Origin: Dendrolimus kikuchii
Taxonomy: Eukaryota; Arthropoda; Insecta; Lepidoptera; Lasiocampidae
Assembly: GCA_019925095.2 (NCBI GenBank)
Contig: CM034411.1
Coordinates: forward strand, 12,772,001 to 12,836,000
Length of the DNA: 64,000 nt
Direction of reading: 5' to 3'
Both the position numbers and the translations under genes were made by a program. This document shows, in pieces, positions 1-11,579 of this stretch. Numbering within the stretch: the first letter of the stretch is position 1; every line of letters begins with the position of its first letter. A model generated the notes under the pieces. That model was not told the DNA's origin. It made no database searches and worked only from the letters and a program-made list of their open reading frames with translations.

Positions 1-240
1 GCCTCTGTGGTTGAGCGAGCTAAGCATTCTACGGGTTACCTCACTGCAACGCACAGGCTCCGGGTTCGATTCTTAGCGTGCTAAATTTCAGAAACGAACT
101 TTCTGCTATTTACTATGGTCTGTGTGTCTGGGATTGGCCCCAGAGTGGTCCGATGTATTTCGCCCATAACACAAACGTAATTTGCTTAGCTTGGCGATAT
201 AAAATGTACCTGTTTGTCTGCCGATTATAATTATTATTTA
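1..240 (+). repeat. tRNA-derived SINE
   Basis: The head resembles a tRNA. A box-A-like stretch (TGGTTGAGCGAG, 8-19) and a box B (GGTTCGATTCT, 63-73) could form an internal pol III promoter. A unique body with GTCTGGGAT and CCCCAGAGTGGTCCG follows, and the copy ends in an ATT-rich tail. Related copies lie at 7830, 30088 and 61431 (minus strand). This copy may continue left of the window. Confidence 0.85.
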
Positions 241-241
241 A

Positions 242-525
242 AAAAATGTGTGTGTGCAGTTCACACGCATTAGAAATGGAACAGAGTGTGATAAAGGGTG
301 GGTAAGATTCTAAATTTTGCTACGTCACATTTCATAAATTATATTGTTACAATATAATTATTAATCTTTAATTTAAAAAAAAACTTCAAACATTTCCCAC
401 TCTATCTGTATGAGCATAGTGTTTAAATTATTAAGTACAATAATAGATTTATGTGTTCAAATTACAACGATTCTAAAGAAGTTTGACATCAAAAACTTGA
501 ACACATAATCACCTTCCGTATGCAT
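242..525 (+). repeat. Dispersed repeat, family A
   Basis: Starts with GTGTGTGTGCAGTTCACACGC and runs through a TCACATTTCATA block, an AAAACTTCAAAC block and a GATTCTAAAGAAGTTTGAC block. The same order of blocks recurs at 5340-5885 (interrupted), 13880-14475 (minus) and partly at 33535-33650 (minus). No terminal repeats or coding were recognised, so its class is unknown. Confidence 0.6.
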
Positions 526-897
526 TACAGTATTCTTAATTGCGTCTACCAGTGGTAGGTACTAAAATCGTAAAATAAATATAGGAACGTGATATTATAG
601 TATTACTAATATTGAACTATTTATTATAATATTGTATTATTTACTTGCATATATCTTTTGTAAACTGTCCTGTTTTGCAGGAAAAATATCCACGTTTGTC
701 TCCGATGTAGAGAATATAGACATTATATATGAAATTTCGTGTTCATATTATTATTTTTAGTAAGAACCAAGTAAACCAATATCCAAATAAAGTCCCTCTT
801 TCATACACAAGTATGTTACAACATTAAATGGAACATTTATTTATTTAATATAGTCTTGAGTTTTAGAAGAAAATGACCTTGCTTATTTAAAAAGCTA
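526..897. other. AT-rich spacer
   Basis: AT-rich sequence with stop codons in all frames. No gene, repeat boundary or site is recognisable. Confidence 0.6.
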
Positions 898-1660
898 ATT
901 TCATACCGATTTTGACGAAATTTTTTGTGTGAGTGGGTTCCCGAATGGTTTATATTTACAACTGGAACCGGTAGGTGGCGCTGGAATCGGGTTCTAGGAT
1001 CCTCCTAATATCCTGGATCGATTTTGATGTGTTTGAGTGGGTCCCAGGTTGATTTAGATTTACAATTGAACCAAAGGAGGACGCGCCGACGCCATAGGGC
1101 GGATTTCGCCCTTCGGCCACCGTAAGCGGGCGTCGCGGGTGGGGCCCCTTGAGGTATAGGGGTTCTCACTTACCCGCATATGCCATCGAGATGAGAGCAC
1201 GAGTGTTCCGCGCGCACTCATCTCTCCTCCCGTGGGGCACATTACAGATCGCCCAACGCCTAGAGAGCATGATGATGCCGGGAGATGAGTCCCCCGGCAA
1301 TGGAAGAGGCCTCGTGAGGGGGGCCCACGCCTGTCAGGGCTGCGGAGAGGCTAAGTCATATACCCGTAGCCCTGGCATAAGGCGAAAGACGGAACATCCA
1401 GGGGTTTTAGTGAGTATCCCTAACCGGGGGTGGCAGCAGCATGGCACCAGTTCTGACTAGGCATGCTGGTGCCACCCTCGATCTGGCGAATCCCACACAC
1501 GGGTCGCGAATTATCCCCCTAAGGTTCTGCCCTTGTCGCGGCTTATGGTCCTCAAGCGGATTTCCCCTGGCAAATAAAAAAAAGATTCACAATTGGAATC
1601 GGTAGGAGGCACTAGATTTATATTTTTTCAGGGCAGGACAGCGTCTGCCGGGACCGCTAG
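898..1660 (+). mobile_element. Helitron, interrupted by a retroposon
   Basis: Two half-elements (898-1070 and 1583-1660) match the body of the Helitrons at 11272 and 16539. They share the ACCGATTTTGA, GTGGGTTCCCG and GGAACCGGTAGGTGGCGCT blocks. The right end carries the hairpin GGCAG (1632-1636)/CTGCC (1645-1649), then terminal CTAG (1657-1660) followed by T, as expected for Helitrons. The 5' end is not clear. The middle is the GC-rich insertion annotated separately. Confidence 0.75.
1071..1582 (+). mobile_element. GC-rich poly(A)-tailed retroposon
   Basis: About 510 bases, much richer in G+C than the surroundings, ending in an A-run (AAATAAAAAAAA). The Helitron sequence on its left (AGATTTACAATTGAACC, ending 1070) is repeated on its right (AGATTCACAATTGGAATC, from 1583). 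That is the imperfect target duplication of a non-LTR retrotransposition. A 103-codon frame (1149-1460) resembles no protein I know. It is either the 3' end of a GC-rich LINE or a SINE. Confidence 0.7.
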
Positions 1661-1970
1661 TTAGAAATAAAATATATATTGCTATCGATGACCCACGTTT
1701 AGGTATTATTAATAAGACTGTAAGTTAACTCTTATTATTTTATAGCTTCGCATATCTTTATACTGTGTACTTATATCCTTATCACAAAATTTACGACCTA
1801 AACGACATACGGTACCCTTTTTAGGTTGCGTAAAGGGCCGCTACCGATTTCAAATCCCAAATAGTTTTTATGTGAAGGGAAATAAAGGGGCAAATTGCAT
1901 TTTTCTCTTCATATGTGTTCATTTTACGCGTGTAAGATATAATAAGCAACATAAATCTGGGGTGGTTAAT
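1661..1970. other. AT-rich spacer
   Basis: No gene or recognisable repeat, apart from the edge of the composite repeat that starts near 1975. Confidence 0.5.
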
Positions 1971-1974
1971 AGGG

Positions 1975-2483
1975 TTGCCGACAATACAATACAACACCGA
2001 TGTTCTGTGAGAGCGTAATATCGCACCGATCGAACCGGCTCTAAGAGCTATAATCAAGATAACAAGTCCAGCATGGCTCTACCACGTCCGTAGCATAGCA
2101 TTACATACAGAAACAGATTTATTATCTTCACGGATTCAAGTCCATTTTTAAAAGTGTTATTACTTTCTTATTTAGCCGATTTATCCGTAAAATATAGAAT
2201 TTTATATTGCTGGAGTACAACAGACAGGCTTATGTTATGGAAAGTTGTTACCGTCGCCTATGAACATTTGCAATACTAAAGGTGCTGCCGAACTCATAGA
2301 TGGAACTGGCACCTGGCCACTAATGTTGGAACACAACTCAAGGTTGTTATGGCGGCATGCTCTAGACCAGGGGTGGTAGCCATGCAGAGGGGCAAATGCC
2401 CGTGGTAGGTCGTTTTGTCGCCTCTTACGACAGGCCGTCCGGCCGCAGGAAATTGTATTCTTTCTCCGTTCCTGCACAGATAG
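1975..2483 (+). repeat. Composite repeat ending in a repeat P copy
   Basis: 2212-2483 is a diverged repeat P copy that ends in the P terminal hairpin region (CTCCGTTCCTGCACAGATA). The 160 bases before it, including the AGCATAGCATTACATACA block and the TTTAGCCGATTTATCCG block, recur in reverse orientation at 22075-22235. There they also flank a repeat P piece. The junction is therefore shared and the whole unit behaves as one repeat. Confidence 0.7.
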
Positions 2484-2779
2484 AATTTTGTATTATTTCG
2501 GCAAATACAACATATTCCAAAGAACGCAGGTCTTAACTTTATGTCCTTAATTTTTTTAAGTTGGTATAGGTTCGAATTTCAACACTGTCTCGCCTAATGT
2601 TGAGTGACGACACTGTTTAGGATGGAGCACAATTATCTAGAAGAACTTAAGCGTACATGCGTCTGTCTTTTATCTGACTGACTGTTATAATACCTATATG
2701 AGTTCAAATTATGGTGGAATACATCTTAATTTTTTCTCTAAATCCGTCAATAATTGCAAAACACTCGCCTGTTATGTTT
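2484..2779. other. AT-rich spacer
   Basis: No recognisable gene or repeat. Confidence 0.5.
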
Positions 2780-3270
2780 GGACATCAATGTGTCCCATCA
2801 TCATCATCATCCGAGCGTAACATCCCGGTTGCGTTCGGAGCGTTCACTCCGACGCCCGGGGTCCGCTTTCCTACTTTTTCTACTCCACTTCGCGCGGTCT
2901 TCTGCATCCCCCGTTTTGAGACCATTGGTACGCATGTCATCCTTCACAACGTCAAGCCAACATTTCTTGGGTCTTCCCCTTCGACCGGGACCTGGCGGAG
3001 GCGGCATGGCTAGACATTTGTTCTCCACATAATTAGCCGGTCTCCGTAAAACGTGCCCGTACCATCGACACTCTTACAGTTTGTCTTCTACGTCACGGAC
3101 ATAAAGACTGCCGCGGATGAGCGAGTTTCTGTCTTTCCGCGCCACTCCACACATCCATCGCAACATATTCATCTCCGTGACACGCAGTTCTTGCTTGTGT
3201 CGCTCAAGCACAGGCCACGATTCACTGCCATACAAAAGGACAGGTCTAATGACGGAACATCAATGCGTCC
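2780..3270 (-). pseudogene. RTE-like LINE reverse transcriptase remnant
   Basis: On the minus strand, broken frames give LLYGSESWP, EMNMLRWMCGV, RGRPKKCWLDVVKDDM and EDRAKWSRKSRKADPG. These are the C-terminal end of the ORF2 protein in insect RTE-type non-LTR retrotransposons: thumb region, zinc-poor tail, and the characteristic RGRPKKRW and DRAKWR signatures. The frame has at least one stop and a shift, and the catalytic RT core is missing. It is a dead 5'-truncated copy in a family distinct from the fragments at 12437 or 32738. Confidence 0.8.
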
Positions 3271-3700
3271 CATACAGATTTAAAATTGGAATGCAAAAAT
3301 ATGCAATGTGCATTTTATTCCACACAAAAAAATAATTGGCACAGCCCTAACAAACCTCACTATTACCGTATTTACGAAAAAGAAATCTTGTGCCTAAAGA
3401 AATAGAGCTTAACATCCCATAACAAAAACATTCGTAATATGTTAAAATATTATGAATAGGAACCCCGTAGTGGATACAGCAAACATGGGCGGTGCATATT
3501 ATATTTATTGCACACGCCATTTTGGGGAGATTATGAAAATTCTTAATGTTGTATTGTTATTATGAATTATTGTTAGTTTAGGGAGAAAAGGGCTACTACA
3601 AACTAACCTTTTATTACTCTTGTAATATGTGTTTACATTTCCTGCAGTGGTTATGACAGAGCCTTTATATTTAAGTCATGTAAGGGAAGGCCATATCTTG
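3271..3700. other. AT-rich spacer
   Basis: No recognisable gene or repeat. Confidence 0.5.
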
Positions 3701-3869
3701 AAGTGATGAAAAGCAAAAAAGAAATATTTTATACAACATCTTGAAGTCGGTGCAAAGTGAAACATAAAAATTGCTACATTTTTTCAAATAAATTTTTATT
3801 TTATGTTTTACTCGGCACCGGTTTCAAGATGTTGTAGAAAATATGAATTTATTGCTTTTTAGTTACTTT
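3701..3869. repeat. Foldback (palindromic) MITE-like element
   Basis: The left arm (3701-3775) carries AAAAGCAA, ACAACATCTTGAAGTCGGTGC and AAACATAAAAATT. It is repeated in reverse complement in the right arm (about 3793-3869), with AATTTTTATTTTATGTTTTAC, GCACCGGTTTCAAGATGTTGT and TTGCTTTTT. The loop is short and AT-rich. No coding. The target duplication was not resolved. Confidence 0.75.
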
Positions 3870-3880
3870 ATATAAAATAC

Positions 3881-4177
3881 TCGTGGAAAGAATGCATGAT
3901 GAAAAAATGACTAAACAGATATACAATGCAAAAGTGGATGGATGCAGAAATCGTGGAAGGCCACGACACACCTTCCGTGATCAAATTGAACGTGTACTAG
4001 CAGAAAGTGATGTCAGGAGCCTTAAGAACAGACGAGCTTGCATGACAAGAGTTATGAATGTCAAAGAGGCAAGTAAGGTGTGTAAGAATAAGCCTAAATG
4101 GCACTCTGTTGTTCGTGCCTACCCCGCAAGGGAACTGGCGTGAAGTTATGTATGTATGTATGTATGTATGTATGTAT
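3881..4177 (+). pseudogene. RTE-like LINE ORF2 C-terminal fragment
   Basis: Translates as [19 protein letters not shown], then [11 protein letters not shown] and ending YPARELA, followed by a TGA and a (TATG)n microsatellite tail (4145-4177). This is the same C-terminus and tail as at 12437, 18450 and 32738. It is severely 5'-truncated, which is typical of target-primed reverse transcription, and carries only the last 86 codons. Confidence 0.85.
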
Positions 4178-4724
4178 ACTTGAATAGCTTTAGTAAAAAA
4201 ATATGATACACGTTGTACGTGCTTTTAATATTCTAGAGTTGCTCTCGATTTCCCTGGGATTCACTCATCAGATTCTGACTTGGTGACAATGGATCAACGT
4301 CAGTATAATCTTTAGAATAAAATATATATTTTTTTAATTGGTTCACAATTGACAGAGAAATCATGTAACAAACATACAATCGAATTAAGAACCTCCTCCT
4401 TTTTGAAGTTGGTTAAAATATAATCAGGTACCATGATCACTCGTCTGTATTTAGTATTTACTTATTGAAAAGTTTATTATATTGTACAAATTATGCCCTA
4501 TATTTCTCATTCAAAATAAGTATTATCTAACATAAATCAAGTTATCAAGTGAGCTATTAAGTTATTCGTGTCAAGTTGTTGAGCACGACTCGCAACTTAA
4601 GTTGAAACTAACAGATGTTTCCGGCACTTAAGTTTCTGTAAACTACACAATCTCGTTCACAAGTAACAAGATTGTAAAATAGTACACACTGGTCATATTT
4701 TATTATATTACTGACATTGTAGCT
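4178..4724. other. AT-rich spacer with a repeat scrap
   Basis: No gene. At 4390-4421 lies CTCCTCCTTTTTGAAGTTGG, the reverse complement of a motif common in insect repeats and related to the segment at 56925. Nothing else is recognisable. Confidence 0.5.
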
Positions 4725-5150
4725 CGCAAAATTATCAAGCCGAAGTGGCAATAGGCCGATCACGCTTGTCGGAGGACCAACGGTCGATAGGGCAGGGGCA
4801 GACAAGTCCCGAAATGGAGATCGCGTCTTGGTAAATATACTCCTTAGGCAGGGTATCCAAAATGAGTTTTGGAAACTTACCCAATTAGATAAATTTACTA
4901 TACCAGAAGTAACATCACATCTGGATCATCGTGTAGATGATACATTCTACTGCTTGGCTCAAATTGCTCAAATCAAAACTTCAAAATTTTTGAACATCAA
5001 AGAAAATTTTCTATTTTCTGGGAAAATTCTCCAATTTGGAGACTCTGATTTCAGGCCCGGTAGGGGCTGGATGAGGAAAACGGGGGACAGCGATAACTAA
5101 CGCAAACTTAGACAGGCCCATGTCTAGACGATTGCGATTGGCTAACGACA
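4725..5150 (+). pseudogene. Decayed RTE-like LINE C-terminus, interrupted
   Basis: 4725-4815 matches the tail segment also seen at 24380-24480: GCTCGCAAAATTA, then a GGCCGATCACGCTTGTCGG-like stretch and CCCGAAATGGAG. 5050-5150 matches the terminal block (GGCCCATGTCTAGACGATTG, compare GTCCAGCAGTGGAC at 24600). About 230 unrelated bases between them (roughly 4816-5040) hold an open frame without recognisable similarity. It is a broken, old copy. Confidence 0.55.
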
Positions 5151-5339
5151 AGTATGTTATTTTGGGCAAGATTCTTGCAAGCGATATTAATACATAGGAA
5201 AATATCCGCCCATTGACGTCATACTTCTCGGTCAGGTTTCTACAAGTCAGGAAAGACGGACCCTACACACCAATCTAACTTGTTCAACATCGTCACTAAC
5301 TATCACAAAAATGGTTCTCTTCTCAAAATTAACAATAAA

Positions 5340-5885
5340 AAACTTGTGTATGTGTGTGTATGCAGTTTACATGCAGTAGAAGTGAAACAAGGTGAATTTG
5401 AAGTATTAACGAAAAACTTCAAAACATTTCCAACACTATCTGTATAAGCTAACGGCCTTACTTATAATAATATCGTTAAGAAACGATTAGCCGTCTCTTA
5501 AGTAAGAGAATCAGAACCAGACCCTAAGCAATAAATATATTTTTTTTTACTTATAAACGTGTATCACCTCTTATTTACCTAAGAGGAGCACAGATAAACG
5601 AAATTTTAATGATTAACATAGGTTAAATAATAAAAACAAAATATTCGACTAAAGAGGAGTTGCTGCTCGCTAATCAGTTGCTGAGCAGTTTCTTTAAATT
5701 TAAGGAACGATTATAAGTAAGGCCCATAGTGTTTAAATTATTAAACATAATGTATTCTATCTCATTCTCTCACAGGCTTAGTCCTATAGACTTATGTGAC
5801 TATCTCTTTGTAGTGTAGCCATTTCGTTTCATCGAGTTTTGAAACTCGTGATTCTAAAGAAGTTTGACTTCAAAAACACAAAATC
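5340..5885 (+). repeat. Family A repeat, interrupted by a MITE
   Basis: Has the same block order as 242-525 and, reversed, 13880-14475. The TATCTGTATAAGC | ATAGTGTTTAAATTATTAA junction is split by the 275-base element at 5452-5726. Removing the insertion restores collinearity with 400-440. Confidence 0.7.
5452..5726. mobile_element. MITE with GGCCTTACTTATAA inverted ends
   Basis: The left end GGCCTTACTTATAA (5454 on) pairs with the right end TTATAAGTAAGGCC (5711-5724). It is inserted within a family A repeat, which fixes both borders to within a few bases. TA flanks both sides (5450-5451 and 5727-5728), but a 3-base target site cannot be excluded. It has no coding capacity and is a non-autonomous DNA transposon. 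Confidence 0.75.
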
Positions 5886-7829
5886 TGAAAACAAAAAGCA
5901 AATTTGATGTAACACAATGGGGATTGTTCACTTTTTTTCAATTTAGCTTTTTGAAAAACCATTTCGAGGAATAGTGTTCCTAATCATTACTGTCTAGTTA
6001 AAATTCCAAAAAACGTACAATCCCCTTGTATTTTGAAAGAAATGCGTTTGACCTTTATTTGACTTTACTAAATCCTATGACGTCATTTACGGCTGGTGAA
6101 ATGCATATGAATACCGTAGCCATTCAGTTTCAAAATACAAAAGGACCGACATTTTCCTTTTTATGTCATTGTTATGTCATAGAACATCAACATAAACAAA
6201 CATTTTATTCGACGTACTCCAGAATAAAATTATGTATATATTATCTCTTCAGACTCTTAAATATCTGTAAAAAGAATACTTACATATGGTCTCTAACTAA
6301 AAGTCAAAGAAAAGTGCATTATATAAACGAGCGTCTTCGTAGGTTAAATGTCGAAACCTAAGACATACGAACAAAATATTCGACTGATGAGAAGATCATC
6401 AAGAAAATTTAACTGGCAAAACAATACACCTTACGCCAGAAGTTAGTCCAAAATCACATATTGGAATTTAAGCATTAAGTGATAATTTATTCGCTGGATA
6501 GCAGTGGATTTTCCAACAGTCTGTACCCTCCCATGAAGCTAATTCAGTCCAACATTCTTTGTCAGACTTTGTTCAGAGCATAGGTTGGCCTTCGTCGAGG
6601 ACTTGAATTCTTTGGAGTATTCTTTATGAACTAAGTAAGCTAATGGCATACAAAAAGTTCATAGTGAATTTATCTCATCAATAAACGGAAACTGATTGAA
6701 AAGATTTGTACCACCATTGGCCTATACCTTTAAAGCTTAATTTATTGAACATAAGGATGTATTTTAAATAACTTATTTTTATATATACATAAATCTAGAT
6801 GTTATTAGTTATAATTCATGTAAACAATATATGAATATTTAACATTCCTCCATTTTTAGTTTTACTTTGACTGATGTCTTAAGAGTTCACATTACGAGTT
6901 ATAAGAATAAGACGGTTTCTATACTGAAAGCAAACTATTCTGAGTTATAAATTTGTATGTGCCATATATTTATATGAATTGATTAATAAAATATATCTTT
7001 TGACTTATTATTTTGCAAGATGAAATAATAAATAACTTTTAGCAGTTAAACTTGTTTATTTACTTAAACACTTATTAATAATAATTTAGAACATATTATA
7101 TAATCTTTTCAGAAATGTTCAGTTTTATCTTTTTCTTTTTTCTGCAGGCTAGCATTTGGTTTTTTCTATACATAAAGTTTTCATGTAAACTGCAGTGGAT
7201 AAGTCATAAAATTCTATGATCAAGCATAACCCTTGCTTATGCAGAAAAGTTATTGCTAATTTTTTCTGAACCTGAAAAAAAAAGATATAAAGTGTCTATT
7301 TAATTACTCACATAGTTCTTATTTAACTCATAATTTTTCATATTAGTAACTATGTTACACATCAAAATCATATTATTAAGAGATTTACAATCATTAAGGT
7401 ATTTGTCACAAATCTTCATATTCCATGAAATCCTTCAAGCCATAGATGTGCTTAATTAATCACTTTTAAGCCGGCAAGTGAATATATTTAAAACTACTGG
7501 AGAGTTTCATATTTTCCGGTAATTTGTTGTATAAGATCAGATCCATAACATACATTAGTAATCAAACACACTATCTAACCGCCAGGGCAGTGGTGCAATG
7601 TCTGTTCCTTTATTTTTATGTATTTATATGAGCTACTTTACTTGTATTATAGATTATTAAGAAAGTAATATAGGTTGCTGATTTATTGATTGTACCAAAT
7701 TATTAAATAAGTAATTAATATTATTTTAATCAGTTTCTAATGAATGAGTGAGACATGTAGCTATTTTTTTCTATAAATAGGTGCACATTTTAGATGAATT
7801 TTGACTTCAACACAAAGTATACTTTGACG
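5886..7829. other. AT-rich intergenic DNA
   Basis: Long AT-rich stretch with only chance frames. The longest, at 6026-6361, has no recognisable domain. No splice-supported gene, RNA gene or repeat border was identified. Confidence 0.55.
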
Positions 7830-8068
7830 GCCTCTGTGGTTGAGCGGGCTAAGCCTTTGCCGGCGTACCTCACTGCAACGCAGAGGTTCCGGGTTCGATT
7901 CCTGGTATAGTAAATTTCGGAAACGTATTTTCTCCGTTATTTACTATGGTCTGGGTGTCTGGGATCGGCCCCAGAGTAGTCCGTTGTATATTACCTATAA
8001 CACAAGCGTAACTTGCTTAATTTGGGGGTATACAATGTGTGTGTTTGTCTGCCGATTATTATTAAATT
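7830..8068 (+). repeat. tRNA-derived SINE
   Basis: The best-preserved copy in the window. It has a box-A-like TGGTTGAGCGGGCTAAG near 7838, box B GGTTCGATTCC near 7892, the CCCCAGAGTAGTCCG body block and the tail GCCGATTATTATTAAATTA. Unlike most repeats around it, the head is nearly tRNA-like. Confidence 0.88.
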
Positions 8069-10564
8069 AGGAAAATGTGAAATGTGTATACTTACATCAA
8101 TCATTATTAACTAATAATTAACATTACTGATTTCTTATATGGATGAAATTTACAGACAGGAATAGTAATATACTACACAGGTTCTAAAAGGAAAGAAGGA
8201 AGGAAGATCTATGGACGAACATGATGAATTTAGAAACCTTCACAAAACTACTTACATCAGGATTTTAGCTCCTCTTATTTCTCCAATATGTACTACGAGT
8301 ATAGCTATGTACTCTAATAACATTACATGTTAGGTAGGTTTAGCGTATCAGCCTTTACAAAATTAACACTCCTATTTGAAGATCCGGCCATGTTTAGAAA
8401 GAGAAAATATTTAATACATTTTCATTAATAAAACAGTTCACTTTTTTGTCGGATGACTAGAAGATTTTTCTAAGGACGAAATTAATTGTAATGAATAATA
8501 TTAGAATTTAGAAATGCTGCATTAACCGCCGATCTAAAGCCTAAATACCCAATGTTGCCAGGTTGCTAATAGTGAAATTACGAAAATTTGTAATTCTTGT
8601 AGGTACACACGTGTGTGTAGGAAAGTAACTCCCAACATATTGACTTAAAAAAGACCTTATCGAACATCGCCATGATTTATAAATTGAAAACTTCGGTAGA
8701 TACTTCTAGGATGGGGAAAATGCACTGAATTCGCACGACCGTCACGCTCAGATACCAAGTTTTTATCTCTGAAGTGCAGTCCTAACGACTGATATTTTTT
8801 TTTAAGGTCTGACTAATAATACTCCCCCCCCCCCCCTCAATTGAAACTGACAATACAATCTTTTTATTTTAACTGGATTGACAACATCATTGGATAATGA
8901 GACTATGTCTAGGTATCAGACATTAAAAATGATAACCCAAATGTGATACCAAATCAAAGTATTTTAGTGGTCGAATGAGCTTTATCTGTTGTAATCGCCG
9001 AAAGAATACTTTATTACAAATTAAGAAAAGTAATGCCATCGCAATGGTGTCTAATAGGTAATTTATGCCTGATTATCAATTAATGGTATTCAGTCTAACT
9101 GTACATTATTCAGTTTATGTTATATTATATTGATTTTTCACTAAAGGTCACTTTAAATAACTTAACGGTAATTTTAGAAAATAATAAATGTTGAACACCA
9201 AAATATATAAAATAAATCTACCGATAAAATTGCTAAGCTGGCCACACTAAAATGATCACGATGTGTCATAACGAATAATGACAGTAACATTTAAATAGTA
9301 GCACAGATTAATATGATTATTTTCTTTTTATAGGCAAGGGAATTAATGTAAAGTTGTCCCCAATGACGTCATCGGACTTTTTTTTTTAAATCGAATTAAA
9401 AAAAAACGAACTCTTAAAACACAAAAATATTCAAATTAGTATCTTAAAATACCCTATTTTACATAATAAAAATATAAAATCAGAGGATATTTTTTTTTGA
9501 ACAATCCCCATTCAATTAATTAGAAAAAAGAATTATTCAATCACCGTAGCTTTCGTTGTCTCCAAGTCAATAGAGCAACGTGGCTCTTTTTATTTGATAC
9601 AAGGAGATGTAAATTTTATTTTACTTAAAAAAGCTCTTATATTGAATCTTATAAAAACGTATCTTTACTGCTACGTTTTCTTTAAGGACACCTAAAAGCC
9701 TAATTTAAATTCTTTCTGAATTTAACTTACAAGTACAATTAAATAAAATATTCAAAAGTATCAGTTTATCAATTAGCCTTATTACTTTTCTACTAACTAA
9801 TGAAACAATACACACGCAATGCATATAGCTTCCAAAACGGCTTTACACCATCTGTTTATTCAACTAGCGATGGCAAAACTCATAAAATATTAGTGGAAAA
9901 AGAACTGAAATTTAATACCAAATCATTGCTCTATACGTTTCCGTCAAAAAGTCAAGAGCATAGAATAATTCGCAAAGATGCGACATAACGTTGTAATGTA
10001 AATTGCAGTAATCATTTCCTACATTTTGCGGACTTCATAAAACGCGTGAAAAGATTTCAAAAAAAGGAAGGACCAACACTTTTGCAGACATCACTCAAAT
10101 GCCTTGCGGTCTCGTAGAAGTGTACTTCAATGTCTCAAGCAATCAGAGTTCGTTACAAATCGCGATTAAACGACAATTAAACAATTAGTTGGCTTAGTGA
10201 ATAGGCTCTTTCTCACGCACTTTAGCGTTGTTAATCGAATAATGCCCTCCACTGATTTGAGGTTCCAATTGTTAGCTTTGAGTGTCATTTACTTGATTAG
10301 TTTATTGTTTTGTAAACGGGATTGCTTTGTTTTTATTTGTTTCTAAAATCTATCTTGTTGTACTAGTTGTTTTTTTATTGTGATGTAAAATAGCTATAGA
10401 TATGCTAAGAAAATTCCATTCGTGCATGCGCTTCAGTTCCTTACCATTTCCAAGAGTATTTGCATGTAGTAACAGGATGATGTGCAGTTCAGAAGACATG
10501 AAGTCAAAGGAAAACCTGCCTTCAAGAAGCTGAGAGTACTAAACCAGTCCAAGCAGTACTTCAC
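8069..10564. other. AT-rich intergenic DNA
   Basis: No gene or RNA recognised. It contains an uninterrupted run of 13 C residues (8824-8836), and ACAATCCCCATT (9502-9513), the reverse complement of AATGGGGATTGT at 5917-5928. A 62-codon frame at 9800-9988 has no similarity I recognise and an ordinary AT-rich codon pattern. Confidence 0.5.
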
Positions 10565-10890
10565 TCATTTAATACCATGGACTGTATTCAACGTCTAGCC
10601 ATGCGCATTGGCGATGATCCCATACTCAGACGGTCCAGATACGCTTCGCCTTCGGAGAAACTTCGCTTGTCTGCGTATTCTATGAGCTATTCAGAATGGC
10701 GTCTTCGTCTTCGTTCTACCACCGCACCGCTCGCCATCGGCCGGGCATTCATTCGCATTTCCTTGAGCCACTTCGCTCATGTACGCAACGTTTTTCAAGA
10801 ACATTTCTTTTGCGTAATACGTTACCATCCCTCTGATCATCTGAAGAGTTCTTGAGTAGTATGATAGCACTTTGTAGAGGCTTATTGAAA
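10565..10890 (+). pseudogene. Decayed CR1/Jockey-like LINE ORF2 end
   Basis: One frame gives DCIQRLAMRIGDDPILRRS and a shifted frame continues with FYHRTARHRPGIHSHFLEP. These match the order QRRAVRN, DDPEL, FYHRIARRRLGVHSHFLN in the better copy at 41570-41986. That identifies the C-terminal part of a non-LTR retrotransposon polymerase with at least one frameshift. There is no RT core and no recognisable 3' tail. Confidence 0.75.
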
Positions 10891-11271
10891 TTGTTGAAAT
10901 ATCACCCCTATTACCCCTGGGAATAATCCCAAACTTATAAATTCCCAAATAGTTATTTGTGAGCGTTTATTATTACAAATATTTCACCAGCCCCAAGGAT
11001 AATATTTACCTAGGTATTATTTAATTTAGTTTCGGCTATTTAATCTCAAGTCTAGACTAAACCGCAGTCATTTCTACAATTTTACTGTGAGTAAGTACAC
11101 AAAACAGAACTGTTAAACATTCTCAGTTATTTTAGTAAATTGAAAATATAATGCATTGGAACGGACTCCGACAATATTTTTTTTTGGTGAGTCTTCGTTT
11201 TAGGTACTTATTCATTTAGTCAATTCGTGTTACATAATAAACCTTTCGTTTGTTTTATTAAATATAATTAA
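10891..11271. other. AT-rich spacer
   Basis: No recognisable gene or repeat. Confidence 0.5.
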
Positions 11272-11579
11272 TCTATACTAATATTACAAAAAAGAAAGAT
11301 TTGTACTTTTATTTTGTTTCTAACGAATAAACTCAAAAACTACAGGACCGATTTCAAAAATTCTATCCCCATTAGAATGTCACATTATCCCACATTAACA
11401 TAGGCTATATATATTACTGGAAAAAATAGGGGTCTCTACTAAACCTAAAGTGTAAAAAAATGTATTTTAGTGGCTTCCGAGATAGTTTAGATTCACAATT
11501 ACACCCGGTAGGTGGTGATGAAATTGGGTTCTAAATTTTGATTTTTTCAGGGCAGGACAATGTCTGCCGGAACCGCTAG
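11272..11579 (+). mobile_element. Non-autonomous Helitron
   Basis: Begins TCTATACTAATATTAC at 11272, preceded by A, and ends CTAG (11576-11579) followed by T, so it sits between A and T. A terminal hairpin, GGCAG (11551-11555) with CTGCC (11564-11568), lies just before the end. It contains no Rep/helicase coding and must have been moved in trans. Confidence 0.88.

Noticed and set aside
1060..1460. GC-rich overlapping frames as possible genes
   Set aside because: They lie in a poly(A)-tailed retroposon; composition, not coding, explains the openness.
7830..7910. Functional tRNA gene
   Set aside because: The boxes are tRNA-like, but no cloverleaf with a normal acceptor stem is visible and the unit continues into a SINE body.
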